49,189 nt of DNA from JACPPO01 sp965262505 (lineage in GTDB: Bacteria; Acidobacteriota; Vicinamibacteria; Vicinamibacterales; UBA2999). The first letter of the stretch is position 1. The number at the start of each line of letters is the position of its first letter. The translations under genes were made by a program, and so were the position numbers. The notes beneath the pieces were generated by a model. It saw nothing but the letters and a program-made list of their open reading frames with translations, searched no databases and was not told the DNA's origin. Shown here piece by piece: positions 41,022 through 49,107 of this stretch. The stretch is from NCBI GenBank assembly GCA_965262505.1, contig CBDHFM010000026.1, positions 1-49,189 on the forward strand, written 5' to 3'.

Positions 41022-41573
41022 CTAGGTCCGCCGGAGTAGCCGCGACACCGTTGCCGGGTGGACGCCGAACAGGCGCGCCGCGTCGGCGGCGGTCTTCTTC
41101 CCCTGCTTGACGAGCGTCACAATTTCCTGTTGCTGGTGGGGCTTGAGCTTCGGCGGCCGGCCGCCGATCCGGCCTTCCTTGCGCGCGGCGTCGAGGCCCG
41201 CCTTGGTCCGTTCCTTGAGCATCGCGCGCTCGAACTCGGCGAACGCGCCGACCATCTGCATCATCATCCGACCCGCGGGCGTGGTGGTGTCCACCGCTTC
41301 CTTGAGGCTGCGAAAGCCTGCGTGGCGCTCCTGCACCCGCTCCATGATGGTTAGTACATCGCGCAGGGAGCGTGACAGGCGATCGAGTGTCCAGACGACC
41401 AACACATCGCCTTTCCGGAGCTGACTGAGCAGCTTGTGCAGCTCGGGCCGATCCCAGCGGCCGCCGGAGGCGTTGTCGCGGAAGATGAGCTCACAGCCGG
41501 AGGTTTTGAGCGCGGCGACCTGAGGGGCGGTAGTTTGCTCGCCAGTGGAGACGCGCGCGTAGCCGATGAGCAT
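41022..41573 (-). CDS. tnpR: Serine resolvase of the Tn3-family transposon, copy 2
   Basis: Identical to 14825-15376. With two intact resolvase genes and inverted res sites (14713-14810 and 41588-41685), the intervening 26 kb could in principle be inverted, although Tn3-type resolvases strongly prefer direct repeats. Confidence 0.88.
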   Translation of the reverse strand: MLIGYARVSTGEQTTAPQVAALKTSGCELIFRDNASGGRWDRPELHKLLSQLRKGDVLVVWTLDRLSRSLRDVLTIMERVQERHAGFRSLKEAVDTTTPAGRMMMQMVGAFAEFERAMLKERTKAGLDAARKEGRIGGRPPKLKPHQQQEIVTLVKQGKKTAADAARLFGVHPATVSRLLRRT

Positions 41574-41708
41574 GATTGCGTAAAGGTATTGCATACGTGA
41601 CTGGTAATGCAATACTGTTTTGCACCCTGTAAACGTGGGGTTTCCTGCCGATCGCCCCTCCGTGCGCAAACCATCGTTTATGCAACTCCGCCACGTCGGG
41701 AAGCCGCG

Positions 41709-44705
41709 ATGCCCGTGAGCTTCCTGAGCCCGGCGCAGCGCGACAACTACGGCCAGTACCTGGGCGACCCGTCAACCCAAGAGCTGGCCAGGTACTTCCA
41801 CCTCGATGACAGCGATCACACGCAGATCGTCGAGAAGCGCGGCGATGCCAACCGTCTCGGATTCGCTCTGCAGCTCACCACGGTGCGCTTCGTGGGGACG
41901 TTCCTCGATGATCCGACGGCCGTGCCACCGGCGGTACTCGCCACGATGAGCCGGCAACTTGGCATCGATACGACCACGGACTTGACCGGCTATCGAGACG
42001 GCAAGTGGCGCTTCGCTCATGCCGCACACATCCGGACGGAACATGGGTATCGCGACCTCGCGGATCGCGCGGCCGGGTTTGGCCTCACGCGATGGCTCTA
42101 CGCACAGTGCTGGACGGGCACCGAACGTCCGAGCGCACTGTTCGATCGGGCGACGACCTGGATGCTCGCCCACAAGGTGTTGTTGCCGGGCGCGACGACG
42201 CTGGAGCGCTTCGTGGCCAAGCTGCGGCACCGCGTCGACGTGCGCGTGTGGCGCGTGCTGGCGAGCGGCATCAGTCCGCCACAGCAGCGCCGCCTCGAAG
42301 ATCTGTTGCGCGTGCCAGATGAAGGGCGCAGCTCATCACTCGTGACGCTGCGGACGGGTGCCGCGATGGTGAGTGGCCCGGCGTTGGTGCGTGCGCTCGA
42401 GCGGCTGAACGCCGTCCGTAGCCTCAGCATCACCGTGCCAGCGGCCGCCGCGATCGCGCCGACGCGAATGGCAGCCCTGGCGCGCTTTGCGGAGAAAGCC
42501 AAAGTCACCGCGGTCGCACGGTTGCCAGCGTTACGCCGAGCCGCCACGTTGGTCGCGTTCGTCCACTCGCTCGAAGCCTCCGCACAGGATAACGCGCTCG
42601 AGGTCCTCGACCGACTGTTACGCGACATCTTTGGTGCCGCCGAAAAAGCGGATCGGAAAGCACGGTTGCGCAGCCTTAAGGATCTCGATGCGCTTGCCCT
42701 CACGTTGGCGCACGCCTGCGCGGCGCTCCTCGATCCCGCTCTCCCGGACAACGTGCTGCGCGACCACGTGTTCGCGCGTGTCCCCCGCGCCACCCTGGCC
42801 GAGGCCCTCGGGACACTGAGCACACTGGTGCGGCCGCCGGATGACGTGTTCTACACCGAGCTGCAGACGAGGTACCGACGCGTGCGGCTGTTCCTGCCAA
42901 CCCTCTTGCACCAGGTGCACTTTGAGGCCGCTCCGGCCGGCGCGGCTGTCGTCGCAGCGCTCGAGTATCTCAAGCGTCGTGAAGCGCCGGCGCGGGCCCA
43001 GGACGTGGCGCCGTCTGCGGTCGTGACGACAGCCTGGCGGCGATACGTGTACGGCGCGAACGACGCGGTCGATCACCGGGCCTACACCTTCTGCGTCCTC
43101 GACCAACTGCGCGAGGCGCTGCGCCGGCGGGATGTCTTCGTGACGCCGAGCTGGCGGTATGCCGATCCGCGGCGCAATCTCCTGGCTGGCGCCGAGTGGG
43201 AGGCGGCGCGGCCGATCATGTGTCGAACGCTTGGCTACAGTCCTCGCCCAGAACCGATCCTTGCCGCGTTAAGCGACGAGCTGGATCAGACCTACCGCGC
43301 GGTGGCCGCGCGCCTCCCCAACAATCCAGCCGTGCGTTTCGAACGCATCGACGGGAAGGACGAGCTGATCGTGAGCCCCCTCGACAAGGTCGAGGAACCC
43401 GCGTCGCTGGTGGCGCTACGGACCGCCATCGCGGGACGGTTGCCCCGTGTCGATCTGCCGGAGATCCTGCTCGAGATCGCGGCGCGTACAGATTTCGCCG
43501 TCGCGTTTACGCACGTCAGCGAACGCGCGGCGCGGGTCACGGATCTTGGCGTCAGCGTCTGCGCCGTGCTGCTGGCGGAAGCCTGCAACACCGGCCTCGA
43601 GCCACTCGTGCGCCACGAGACTCAGAGCTTGCGGCGCGATCGCCTGTCCTGGGTCAGCCAGAATTACCTGCGCGACGAGACCTTGCGCGCGGCGAACGCG
43701 CGCCTCGTCGCGGCGCAAACCGGGATCCCCTTGGCGCGCGCCTGGGGCGGTGGTGAGGTGGCCTCCGCCGACGGCCTGCGCTTCGTGGTGCCGGTGCGCA
43801 CCGTGCACGCGGGGCCCAACCCCAAGTACTTCGGTATCGGCCGGGGCGTCACCTACTACAACCTCGTGTCCGATCAGTTCACCGGCCTGCACGGCATTAC
43901 GGTCCCGGGGACGTTGCGCGACAGCCTGGTGCTGCTCGCGGTCGCGCTCGAACAGCAGACAGAGTTGCAGCCCACGCAGATCATGACCGACACCGGGGCC
44001 TACTCGGATGTGGTGTTCGGTCTCTTCCGCCTGCTCGGCTACCGCTTCAGTCCGCGGCTCGCCGACATCGGTGGTACCCGCTTCTGGCGGATCGATTCCC
44101 GGGCCGACTACGGCCCGCTTAACCGCGTGGCACGCCAATCCGTCAACCTCGACCGAATCACCCCACAGTGGGACGATATGTTGCGGACGGTCGGCTCGCT
44201 GAAACTCGGGCGCGTGCCGGCCACCGGTATCATGCGCACGCTGCAGGTGGGGGATCGGCCAACGCGCCTGGCGCAGGCGTTCGCGGAGTTCGGACGGATC
44301 GACAAGACAATCCACACGTTGACGTACCTCGACGATGAGGCCAAACGTCGCGCCACGCTGATCCAGCTGAACCGGGGAGAAGGTCGCCATGCCTTGGCCC
44401 GCGCCGTCTTCCACGGCAAACGTGGCGAACTGCGGCGACGTTACCGTGAAGGCCAGGAAAACCAGCTCGACGCACTCGGCGTCGTCGTCAACATGATTGT
44501 GTTGTGGAACACCATCTATATGCAGGCGGCCCTCGACCAGCATCGCGCAGATGGCCACTCGGTGCGTCCAGAAGACGAGGCGAGACTGTCACCGCTCGGC
44601 CACGAGCACATCAACCTGCTGGGACGCTACTCGTTCGCCGTACCTGAATCGGTCGCTCGTGGCGAGCTCCGGCCGCTCAGAAACCCCGCTGACGGCGGTC
44701 GCTAA
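41709..44705 (+). CDS. tnpA: Tn3-family transposase TnpA, copy 2
   Basis: Identical to the 998-residue TnpA at 11693-14689, without interruption. Both copies keep their terminal repeats, so either could act on any compatible pair of ends, including the outer ends at 11660 and 44738, which would mobilise the whole 33-kb span between them. Confidence 0.92.
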   Translation: MPVSFLSPAQRDNYGQYLGDPSTQELARYFHLDDSDHTQIVEKRGDANRLGFALQLTTVRFVGTFLDDPTAVPPAVLATMSRQLGIDTTTDLTGYRDGKWRFAHAAHIRTEHGYRDLADRAAGFGLTRWLYAQCWTGTERPSALFDRATTWMLAHKVLLPGATTLERFVAKLRHRVDVRVWRVLASGISPPQQRRLEDLLRVPDEGRSSSLVTLRTGAAMVSGPALVRALERLNAVRSLSITVPAAAAIAPTRMAALARFAEKAKVTAVARLPALRRAATLVAFVHSLEASAQDNALEVLDRLLRDIFGAAEKADRKARLRSLKDLDALALTLAHACAALLDPALPDNVLRDHVFARVPRATLAEALGTLSTLVRPPDDVFYTELQTRYRRVRLFLPTLLHQVHFEAAPAGAAVVAALEYLKRREAPARAQDVAPSAVVTTAWRRYVYGANDAVDHRAYTFCVLDQLREALRRRDVFVTPSWRYADPRRNLLAGAEWEAARPIMCRTLGYSPRPEPILAALSDELDQTYRAVAARLPNNPAVRFERIDGKDELIVSPLDKVEEPASLVALRTAIAGRLPRVDLPEILLEIAARTDFAVAFTHVSERAARVTDLGVSVCAVLLAEACNTGLEPLVRHETQSLRRDRLSWVSQNYLRDETLRAANARLVAAQTGIPLARAWGGGEVASADGLRFVVPVRTVHAGPNPKYFGIGRGVTYYNLVSDQFTGLHGITVPGTLRDSLVLLAVALEQQTELQPTQIMTDTGAYSDVVFGLFRLLGYRFSPRLADIGGTRFWRIDSRADYGPLNRVARQSVNLDRITPQWDDMLRTVGSLKLGRVPATGIMRTLQVGDRPTRLAQAFAEFGRIDKTIHTLTYLDDEAKRRATLIQLNRGEGRHALARAVFHGKRGELRRRYREGQENQLDALGVVVNMIVLWNTIYMQAALDQHRADGHSVRPEDEARLSPLGHEHINLLGRYSFAVPESVARGELRPLRNPADGGR

Positions 44706-44738
44706 CCGTACTTTCCGTTCCATTGCTCCCCAAACCCC

Positions 44739-44804
44739 ATTGTCGTCTTGGCAAATGCGGGTTCGCATCGCCTCGGCCTGCCGGGTTATCTCTTGCGTGT
44801 CCAT
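44739..44804 (-). pseudogene. Gene start truncated by the transposon end
   Basis: Twenty-two codons (MDTQEITRQAEAMRTRICQD) with coding-like composition run directly into the transposon terminal repeat and then out of frame. It may be the beginning of a gene cut by the insertion. No clear ribosome site, so confidence is low. Bases 44805-44987 hold nothing else I can support. Confidence 0.3.
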
Positions 44805-44987
44805 CTACGTGTCTTGTCTGCCAACTTATCCCAGCAACCGCGTTTGGCGAGAATCTTTCGAAAAATCGGTCGCGATGATGGGCGTTGTTATCTCGACAGC
44901 GTCAGCCACGCCGACCCTGGCATCGGGCGGCTTGACCAGTTAACCCCGTCCCCAGCGCGCCGACAGCCCCCGCGCTCACCGCCAAGT

Positions 44988-45377
44988 TCAGGAGCCCTGC
45001 CGGGTCCACACGACCCCAATCAGTCTGGGAATCCCCACCAGGAGGAGATACGGGATCAGGCCATAGAGCAGGACCCCCGGAGGGCCGAACAGCCCCCCTA
45101 CGAGGCTCCCGGCGACCGCTACGGGGGTGGCCAGGATCGTCGCGCCCAGCAGTAATGTGCGGAACCGGCCGGTCGTGCCGCGGAGGAGGCGTTCCACCAC
45201 CCAGCCAATAAGCCAGCCCGTGACGAAGAACAGACCCAGCCCGATCCACATCAGCGGATTCACCAACTGCAGCAGGGCCGTGCTGTCTCCAAAGCGATAG
45301 AGCGCGAGGAGGGTTTGCAGGACCACCATGCCCGCCCCGCATCGCACTGGGATCCCCCAGGCGCGCCATGTCACCAT
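44988..45377 (-). CDS. Small integral membrane protein
   Basis: A 129-residue hydrophobic protein with three to four membrane helices: VVLQTLLALYRFG region near residue 18, LVNPLMWIGLGLFFVTGWLI (about 38-57), LLLGATILATPVAVAGSLVG (about 76-95) and VLLYGLIPYLLLVGI near the end. No family recognised. It stands between the transposon and the plasmid origin and reads leftward. Start context is weak. Confidence 0.6.
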   Translation of the reverse strand: MVTWRAWGIPVRCGAGMVVLQTLLALYRFGDSTALLQLVNPLMWIGLGLFFVTGWLIGWVVERLLRGTTGRFRTLLLGATILATPVAVAGSLVGGLFGPPGVLLYGLIPYLLLVGIPRLIGVVWTRQGS

Positions 45378-45433
45378 GGGATCGATTCTATGTGCCTCTG
45401 AGTCGTAGTCGGCGGCGCAACGGCCGGCGGTGC

Positions 45434-45548
45434 CGTGGACGTGCCTGGCGTGCGGAGCTAATTCCGGTGCTTTTTTGTGTGTCCGTTACCATCCCAACAA
45501 CCGCTTTAAGTTAAAAACCTCAGTAAAAACAGCTCGTGTGGTACCGCT
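45434..45548 (+). repeat. Diverged ~120-bp repeat, copy 2
   Basis: Counterpart of 28188-28310. It ends about 130 bp before the iterons. Bases 45549-45675 carry no gene. Confidence 0.55.
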
Positions 45549-45675
45549 CCCACCACTCATCCCCTCAATTGCACGTCGAGTCGGCCGGTTTCCGTCTTAC
45601 TCAACCCAAAGAATGAACAGGCCACCGGCCTGTACGTACTTGGAGGTACTACTTGATCATTACTACTTGTACGTG

Positions 45676-45787
45676 GTGATGGTGTTTGTCCGGTCGTTTT
45701 GGACTCTAGTGATGGTGTTTGTCCGGTCTGGAGTGATGGTGTTTGTCCGTGGAAAACTCCTCCGAATCACAGGATTCTGTGGAAAAC
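45676..45787 (+). other. Iteron cluster, candidate plasmid origin (oriV)
   Basis: Three perfect 17-bp direct repeats GTGATGGTGTTTGTCCG start at 45676, 45709 and 45733 (spacings 33 and 24 bp). Two DnaA-box-like GTGGAAAAC sequences follow at 45749 and 45779. Iterons bound by RepA next to DnaA boxes are the classical layout of iteron plasmids; the repA gene is about 700 bp away. Confidence 0.7.
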
Positions 45788-45890
45788 CCCACGCGGGGCG
45801 GTGAGCGGCCCCAGGAGCCGCGAACGTCTGGCGACGTGGGTAATCAGCCCGGCCCGTGTTCGCGCCCTACGGGGTAACCTCGAGCCTGAC

Positions 45891-46451
45891 ATGCGCGCAG
45901 AAAGAGGCTCTTGGTCGGTGTATCTGTTGTGCTGGAAACGGCATGGCGGGTTGCAATACATCGGCATGTCGCAGGACGTTGACCGCCGAATCAACGCGCA
46001 CCGAAAGGCAGGCAGGCTCCCGTTTACGCAGCTTGGCGATCCGGCCATTGAAGTCTTGCATTTCGGCCTTGGCGTGTACTCGGCCTGCGACGCCGAACGC
46101 CGCGAGATCATGGCACGCCGGACGATGACGCCGCACGGCTATAACGAGTCGTCGGGCGGGGAGTACGCGGGATCGCGGAGCGATACCCTGTTCAGCGCGG
46201 ACCACCTACATAGGCTATCTCGAGCGGCTGTCGGGGTGGAGCGCATGGACAGGGCCCCGCATGAGGAGGAAGCAAGGAGTCTTGCCGTGTCCGGCGGCGA
46301 AGCTGTGATGGAGCGGTATTGGGAGGCGTGCTCGGTTGTGGTCGAGCTTTGGCACAGTGGCGTTTATGTGGGGCGGATCGCCCGGCGCGCGGGTCTTGGA
46401 CACGGCTACATCTACGGGATGCTGCGGGATGCGGGGGAGAACCCCAAATAA
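45891..46451 (+). CDS. GIY-YIG-like nuclease domain protein with C-terminal HTH
   Basis: A 186-residue protein. The first 100 residues have the GIY-YIG arrangement: SVYLLCW for the first motif, GLQYIGMSQDVDRRINAHR for YIG with the conserved Arg, then CDAERREIM for the Glu and GYNESSGGE for the final Asn region. The C-terminal 45 residues form an HTH (VVVELWHSGVYVGRIARRAGL). It may be a small endonuclease or a nicking or replication accessory protein of the plasmid. I chose the start at 45891, as upstream codons run through the iterons. It converges on repA with three bases between the stops. Confidence 0.65.
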   Translation: MRAERGSWSVYLLCWKRHGGLQYIGMSQDVDRRINAHRKAGRLPFTQLGDPAIEVLHFGLGVYSACDAERREIMARRTMTPHGYNESSGGEYAGSRSDTLFSADHLHRLSRAAVGVERMDRAPHEEEARSLAVSGGEAVMERYWEACSVVVELWHSGVYVGRIARRAGLGHGYIYGMLRDAGENPK

Positions 46452-46454
46452 CGC

Positions 46455-47468
46455 TTATTCCGTGGCCTTAAATGAACTCTCCTCCACGAGCCGCAGTAGT
46501 TGCGACGGCGCGACGGCGGGCGGCGAGGGCGAGAGCAGCAGCGCCCCCTTGACCGTCTGGTAGTGCAAGCTCGGCCACGCGCGGTTGATTTTCTGCAGCT
46601 CGCGCAGACAGTCCGTGCGGAAGTTGCGGATAGTAAATTTATCGTTTGACTTGGCCGGATCCGCGCCGAACTGCCGGTAGAGCAGCGGCCATGTGAGCCG
46701 CAATGGGCGCTTGAGCGCGAACGTGCGATAGGTGAGCCAGAGATACAGGTCGAGGCCGAGCGGCGACCGCTTCACTGCCTTGAGGATGTGCAGGTCGAGC
46801 GGGATCGGGTTGGTAATGACTTCGTGAAAGAACTTCTCGCCAAGCTCGATCTTGCTCTCCCATAACGCGGGCTGGTCGGGTTGTTTGGCATCCCACCAGA
46901 ACTCGCCGCTATCCGCGATGGCTGAGTTCACGAACCGCGATCCGTGCGCGTCCTCGTAAACCAATTCCACATGGGAACGGAAGAGCCGCTGCATCTGGTT
47001 CCGGAGCCGCCGCCGCACTGCGCCGCCATCGTCGTAGACACCCACACTCCGCATGAAGTCGGCCAGCGAACGTCCAAGGATGAGTTCGCGGTTTTGCGTC
47101 CGTACCGCTTCGGTGCAGACCCACGCCAGGAGCAAACGCGGCAGGTTGCCGTAGGGCAGTTTGTTGTTGATCCCGGCGCTTATCCCGAGCGTGTATGGTC
47201 CGTTGCGGCGGATGTACTCTTTCTGGTCGCCGGGGTTGGTGCGCGGCAGACTACACAGCGCGAGCAGCCGCGCCATGAAGCCAAGATCGGCGTCGGCTTC
47301 GCTCGCCTCAACGAGCTGGTCGATCTGGTCGAGACGGGTGAAGTGGTGCAGCGCCTGGGGCGCGGCTGGCGTCAGGGCGCGACCGTTGGGCAGTTCGACC
47401 GCCCCGGCGATATCGTCGAGGGGAACGAATCCGCCGCGCTTGTCGCCGCTATGATTTTTTGTGCTCAT
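46455..47468 (-). CDS. repA: Plasmid replication initiator RepA
   Basis: A 337-residue initiator of the RepA_C (PF04796-like) type. Recognisable parts are FMARLLALCSLPRTNPG, NGPYTLGISAGINNKLPYG, LLLAWVCTEAVRTQNREL, LGRSLADFMRSVG and the C-terminal LDLYLWLTYRTFALKRPL and LLYRQFGAD winged-helix region. It is expected to bind the iterons at 45676-45749. The gene starts 14 bp behind brnA on the same strand with no strong ribosome site of its own, which suggests it is co-transcribed and partly coupled to brnTA. A related truncated repA is at 31689. Confidence 0.88.
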   Translation of the reverse strand: MSTKNHSGDKRGGFVPLDDIAGAVELPNGRALTPAAPQALHHFTRLDQIDQLVEASEADADLGFMARLLALCSLPRTNPGDQKEYIRRNGPYTLGISAGINNKLPYGNLPRLLLAWVCTEAVRTQNRELILGRSLADFMRSVGVYDDGGAVRRRLRNQMQRLFRSHVELVYEDAHGSRFVNSAIADSGEFWWDAKQPDQPALWESKIELGEKFFHEVITNPIPLDLHILKAVKRSPLGLDLYLWLTYRTFALKRPLRLTWPLLYRQFGADPAKSNDKFTIRNFRTDCLRELQKINRAWPSLHYQTVKGALLLSPSPPAVAPSQLLRLVEESSFKATE

Positions 47469-47482
47469 CGGCACACATCGTG

Positions 47483-47740
47483 TCACGCGGCGTCGTGTTT
47501 CCCAATCCATTCGCGAAGCGCGGCGTCGATACGCGTCTGCCAGCCGCGCCCACCAGCTCTAAAGTGATCGATCACGTCCCGCGAGAGACGGATGGTGGTG
47601 GACACTTTCGGGTTGGTGACCGGGGGGCGGCCGCGGCGAACAGTCGCCTGGGCGAACTTCTCCGGCCAGCCATCCACGGAAAGATCTGGCGCGGTGTCCG
47701 GGTCAAAATCTTGGACTGTAGAGCGTTCGTTCCCGTTCAT
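47483..47740 (-). CDS. brnA: BrnA-type antitoxin
   Basis: An 85-residue antitoxin. The N-terminal half is an acidic toxin-binding region (QDFDPDTAPDLSVDGWPEKF); the C-terminal half is the RHH of BrnA: VSTTIRLSRDVIDHFRAGG, RGWQTRIDAALREWI. It neutralises BrnT and represses the operon. It overlaps brnT by 38 bases, with the toxin gene first, the order typical of brnTA. Confidence 0.88.
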   Translation of the reverse strand: MNGNERSTVQDFDPDTAPDLSVDGWPEKFAQATVRRGRPPVTNPKVSTTIRLSRDVIDHFRAGGRGWQTRIDAALREWIGKHDAA

Positions 47741-47972
47741 TGGCTTGCCTCATGCTGATGATCCGATGCCTGCCGGCACGCGGCGTCCAGACGAGGACGA
47801 CCATCGCGCCATCGAGGAACCCGATGGTGATGAAGCGATCCTCGCCATAGTCCCGCCGGTCGTCCTCGACGGTCAGCGTAGCGCCCGCCAGCACTTCCTC
47901 GGCCCGCGCCATGTCCAGTCCTCTGGCCGCGAGCGTGGTCGTGCGTTTTACTGTGTCGAACTCGATCGGCAC
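47703..47972 (-). CDS. brnT: BrnT-type RNase toxin
   Basis: An 89-residue ribonuclease toxin with the BrnT signatures: IEFDTVKRTTTLAARGLDMA, AEEVLAG, DDRRDYGEDRFITIGFLDGA, VVLVWTP and RIISMRQANERER. The GTG at 47972 gives the family's usual N-terminus (PIEFD); the open frame extends to a TTG at 48005 through the operator, which is unlikely to be used. The GTG lies three bases from the palindrome, so the transcript may be leaderless or start very close. The truncated copy is at 9313. Confidence 0.85.
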   Translation of the reverse strand: MPIEFDTVKRTTTLAARGLDMARAEEVLAGATLTVEDDRRDYGEDRFITIGFLDGAMVVLVWTPRAGRHRIISMRQANERERTLYSPRF

Positions 47973-47974
47973 TA

Positions 47975-47992
47975 TTAATGTTACAACATTAA
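47975..47992. promoter_or_regulatory. brnTA operator palindrome
   Basis: TTAATGTT and AACATTAA with a two-base spacer, directly upstream of the brnT GTG. It is probably bound by BrnA to repress brnT-brnA and, through them, repA. Confidence 0.6.
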
Positions 47993-48078
47993 ACCTTAAT
48001 CCCAACGGGCACTCAACCCCGAGTTCGATGTTCAGCTCGCCGCCGCGCCGTAGCGGAGCCCTTGCTCATGCGCGGGCG

Positions 48079-48092
48079 ACATTCTAGAATGT
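48079..48092. promoter_or_regulatory. Perfect 14-bp palindrome upstream of parA, copy 2
   Basis: ACATTCTAGAATGT as at 9614. It is in the 180-bp divergent region between brnT and parA. Confidence 0.5.
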
Positions 48093-48149
48093 GTGTACCA
48101 ACAAATCCATATTTACACCTTCCCACAAATGAGCTAATGTGCTCGCCAG

Positions 48150-48806
48150 ATGATTATCGCGTTCCTGAATCAAAAAGGCGGCGTCGGCAAAACCACCCTC
48201 TCCATCAATATGGCGGCAGACCTCGCCAACCGGGGCCACAAGGTCCTGCTCATCGATGCTGACAAGCAAGGCTCATCGAGCACCTGGGCGAGTCTCCGCG
48301 AGGATGCGCCCTTTCAGGTCGTGAGCCTGGCACGTGAGAACATGGCGCGCGACGCCTTAAAGCTCGCCGCCGATTTCGAGTTCACCGTGATCGATGGCCC
48401 ACCACACGCCGAAGAAATAGCCCGGTCCTGCATCATCGCCGCCGATTTCGTGGCGTTACCGATCGAGCCCTCTAGTCTATCGACCTGGGCGGCAGACTTA
48501 ACCGTCAAACAGGTCCAGGAAGCTCAGGAGTACAAAGAAACACTCAAATGTGGGTTTGTGGTGTCACGCAAAATTCGGAATACGGTGATTGGCCGGCAAA
48601 TTCGCGAGATGGCCGCCGGAGGAGGGATCCCGATCCTCACGGCCGAGGTCGAGAATCGCGTGCCCTTCGCCGAAAGTCTGACGATGGGTCAGAGCATTTT
48701 CGAGTGGGCGCCAGAGAGCCCGGCCGCTCATGAAATTCAATCCCTAACCAAAGAAATCCTCAGTCATGGCACAGAAGAATTTCGCAACCGCACCCAACCC
48801 GGCTAA
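48150..48806 (+). CDS. parA: ParA-family partition ATPase, copy 2
   Basis: The same 218 residues as at 9685-10341. Here it belongs to the complete repA-brnTA-par module. Two identical partition systems on one molecule would make them incompatible as separate plasmids, in line with a fused or duplicated replicon. Confidence 0.92.
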   Translation: MIIAFLNQKGGVGKTTLSINMAADLANRGHKVLLIDADKQGSSSTWASLREDAPFQVVSLARENMARDALKLAADFEFTVIDGPPHAEEIARSCIIAADFVALPIEPSSLSTWAADLTVKQVQEAQEYKETLKCGFVVSRKIRNTVIGRQIREMAAGGGIPILTAEVENRVPFAESLTMGQSIFEWAPESPAAHEIQSLTKEILSHGTEEFRNRTQPG

Positions 48807-49071
48807 ACAGCCCACGGACGATCAGATCGCCGCGTTCGAGCGCGGTGGCACCGGTCACGATAAGCACAGTCAGCGAGCGAGCAAGCCGACTGCCGCGAAG
48901 GTGAAGACTGAGCCCAGTCAGCGTCTGAGCCTGGACTTACCGCAAAGCCTGCACACGCGTTTTAAGACCGCCTGCAGCGCCACCAGGCGCACGATGATTA
49001 ACGAGCTGCAGACCTTCATTGCGACACGTACCGAAGAGCTTGAGGAAGAGGCAGGTATTACCCACAAATAA
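48766..49071 (+). CDS. ParG-like partition partner (RHH), copy 2
   Basis: Identical to 10301-10606. It overlaps parA by 41 bases. The final stretch ELEEEAGITHK is followed within 40 bp by the resolvase-site remnant. Confidence 0.75.
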   Translation: MAQKNFATAPNPAKQPTDDQIAAFERGGTGHDKHSQRASKPTAAKVKTEPSQRLSLDLPQSLHTRFKTACSATRRTMINELQTFIATRTEELEEEAGITHK

Positions 49072-49107
49072 ACAAACCCACATTCAGCGCACCGAGGGCG
49101 GCTCGTT

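Larger units (their letters stand above)
38239..44738 (-). repeat. 6.5-kb inverted duplication, right arm
   Basis: Reverse complement of 11660-18159. The outer edge is the last base of the transposon terminal repeat at 44738, and the inner edge is the TA of the res subsite. Identity of all the encoded proteins over 6.5 kb shows the duplication is recent or kept uniform by gene conversion. Confidence 0.95.
40976..44738. mobile_element. Tn3-family cryptic transposon, copy 2
   Basis: The inverted copy of 11660-15422. The flanks are cactt on the IS630 side and attgt on the outer side, so this copy too lacks a 5-bp target duplication. The outer flank is unlike that of copy 1: here it interrupts the start of a short frame (44739-44804). 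Confidence 0.9.

Noticed and set aside
45676..45749. CRISPR array from the 17-bp repeats
   Set aside because: Repeats are too short and spacings (16 and 7 bp between copies) unequal; there are no cas genes. An iteron cluster fits better.
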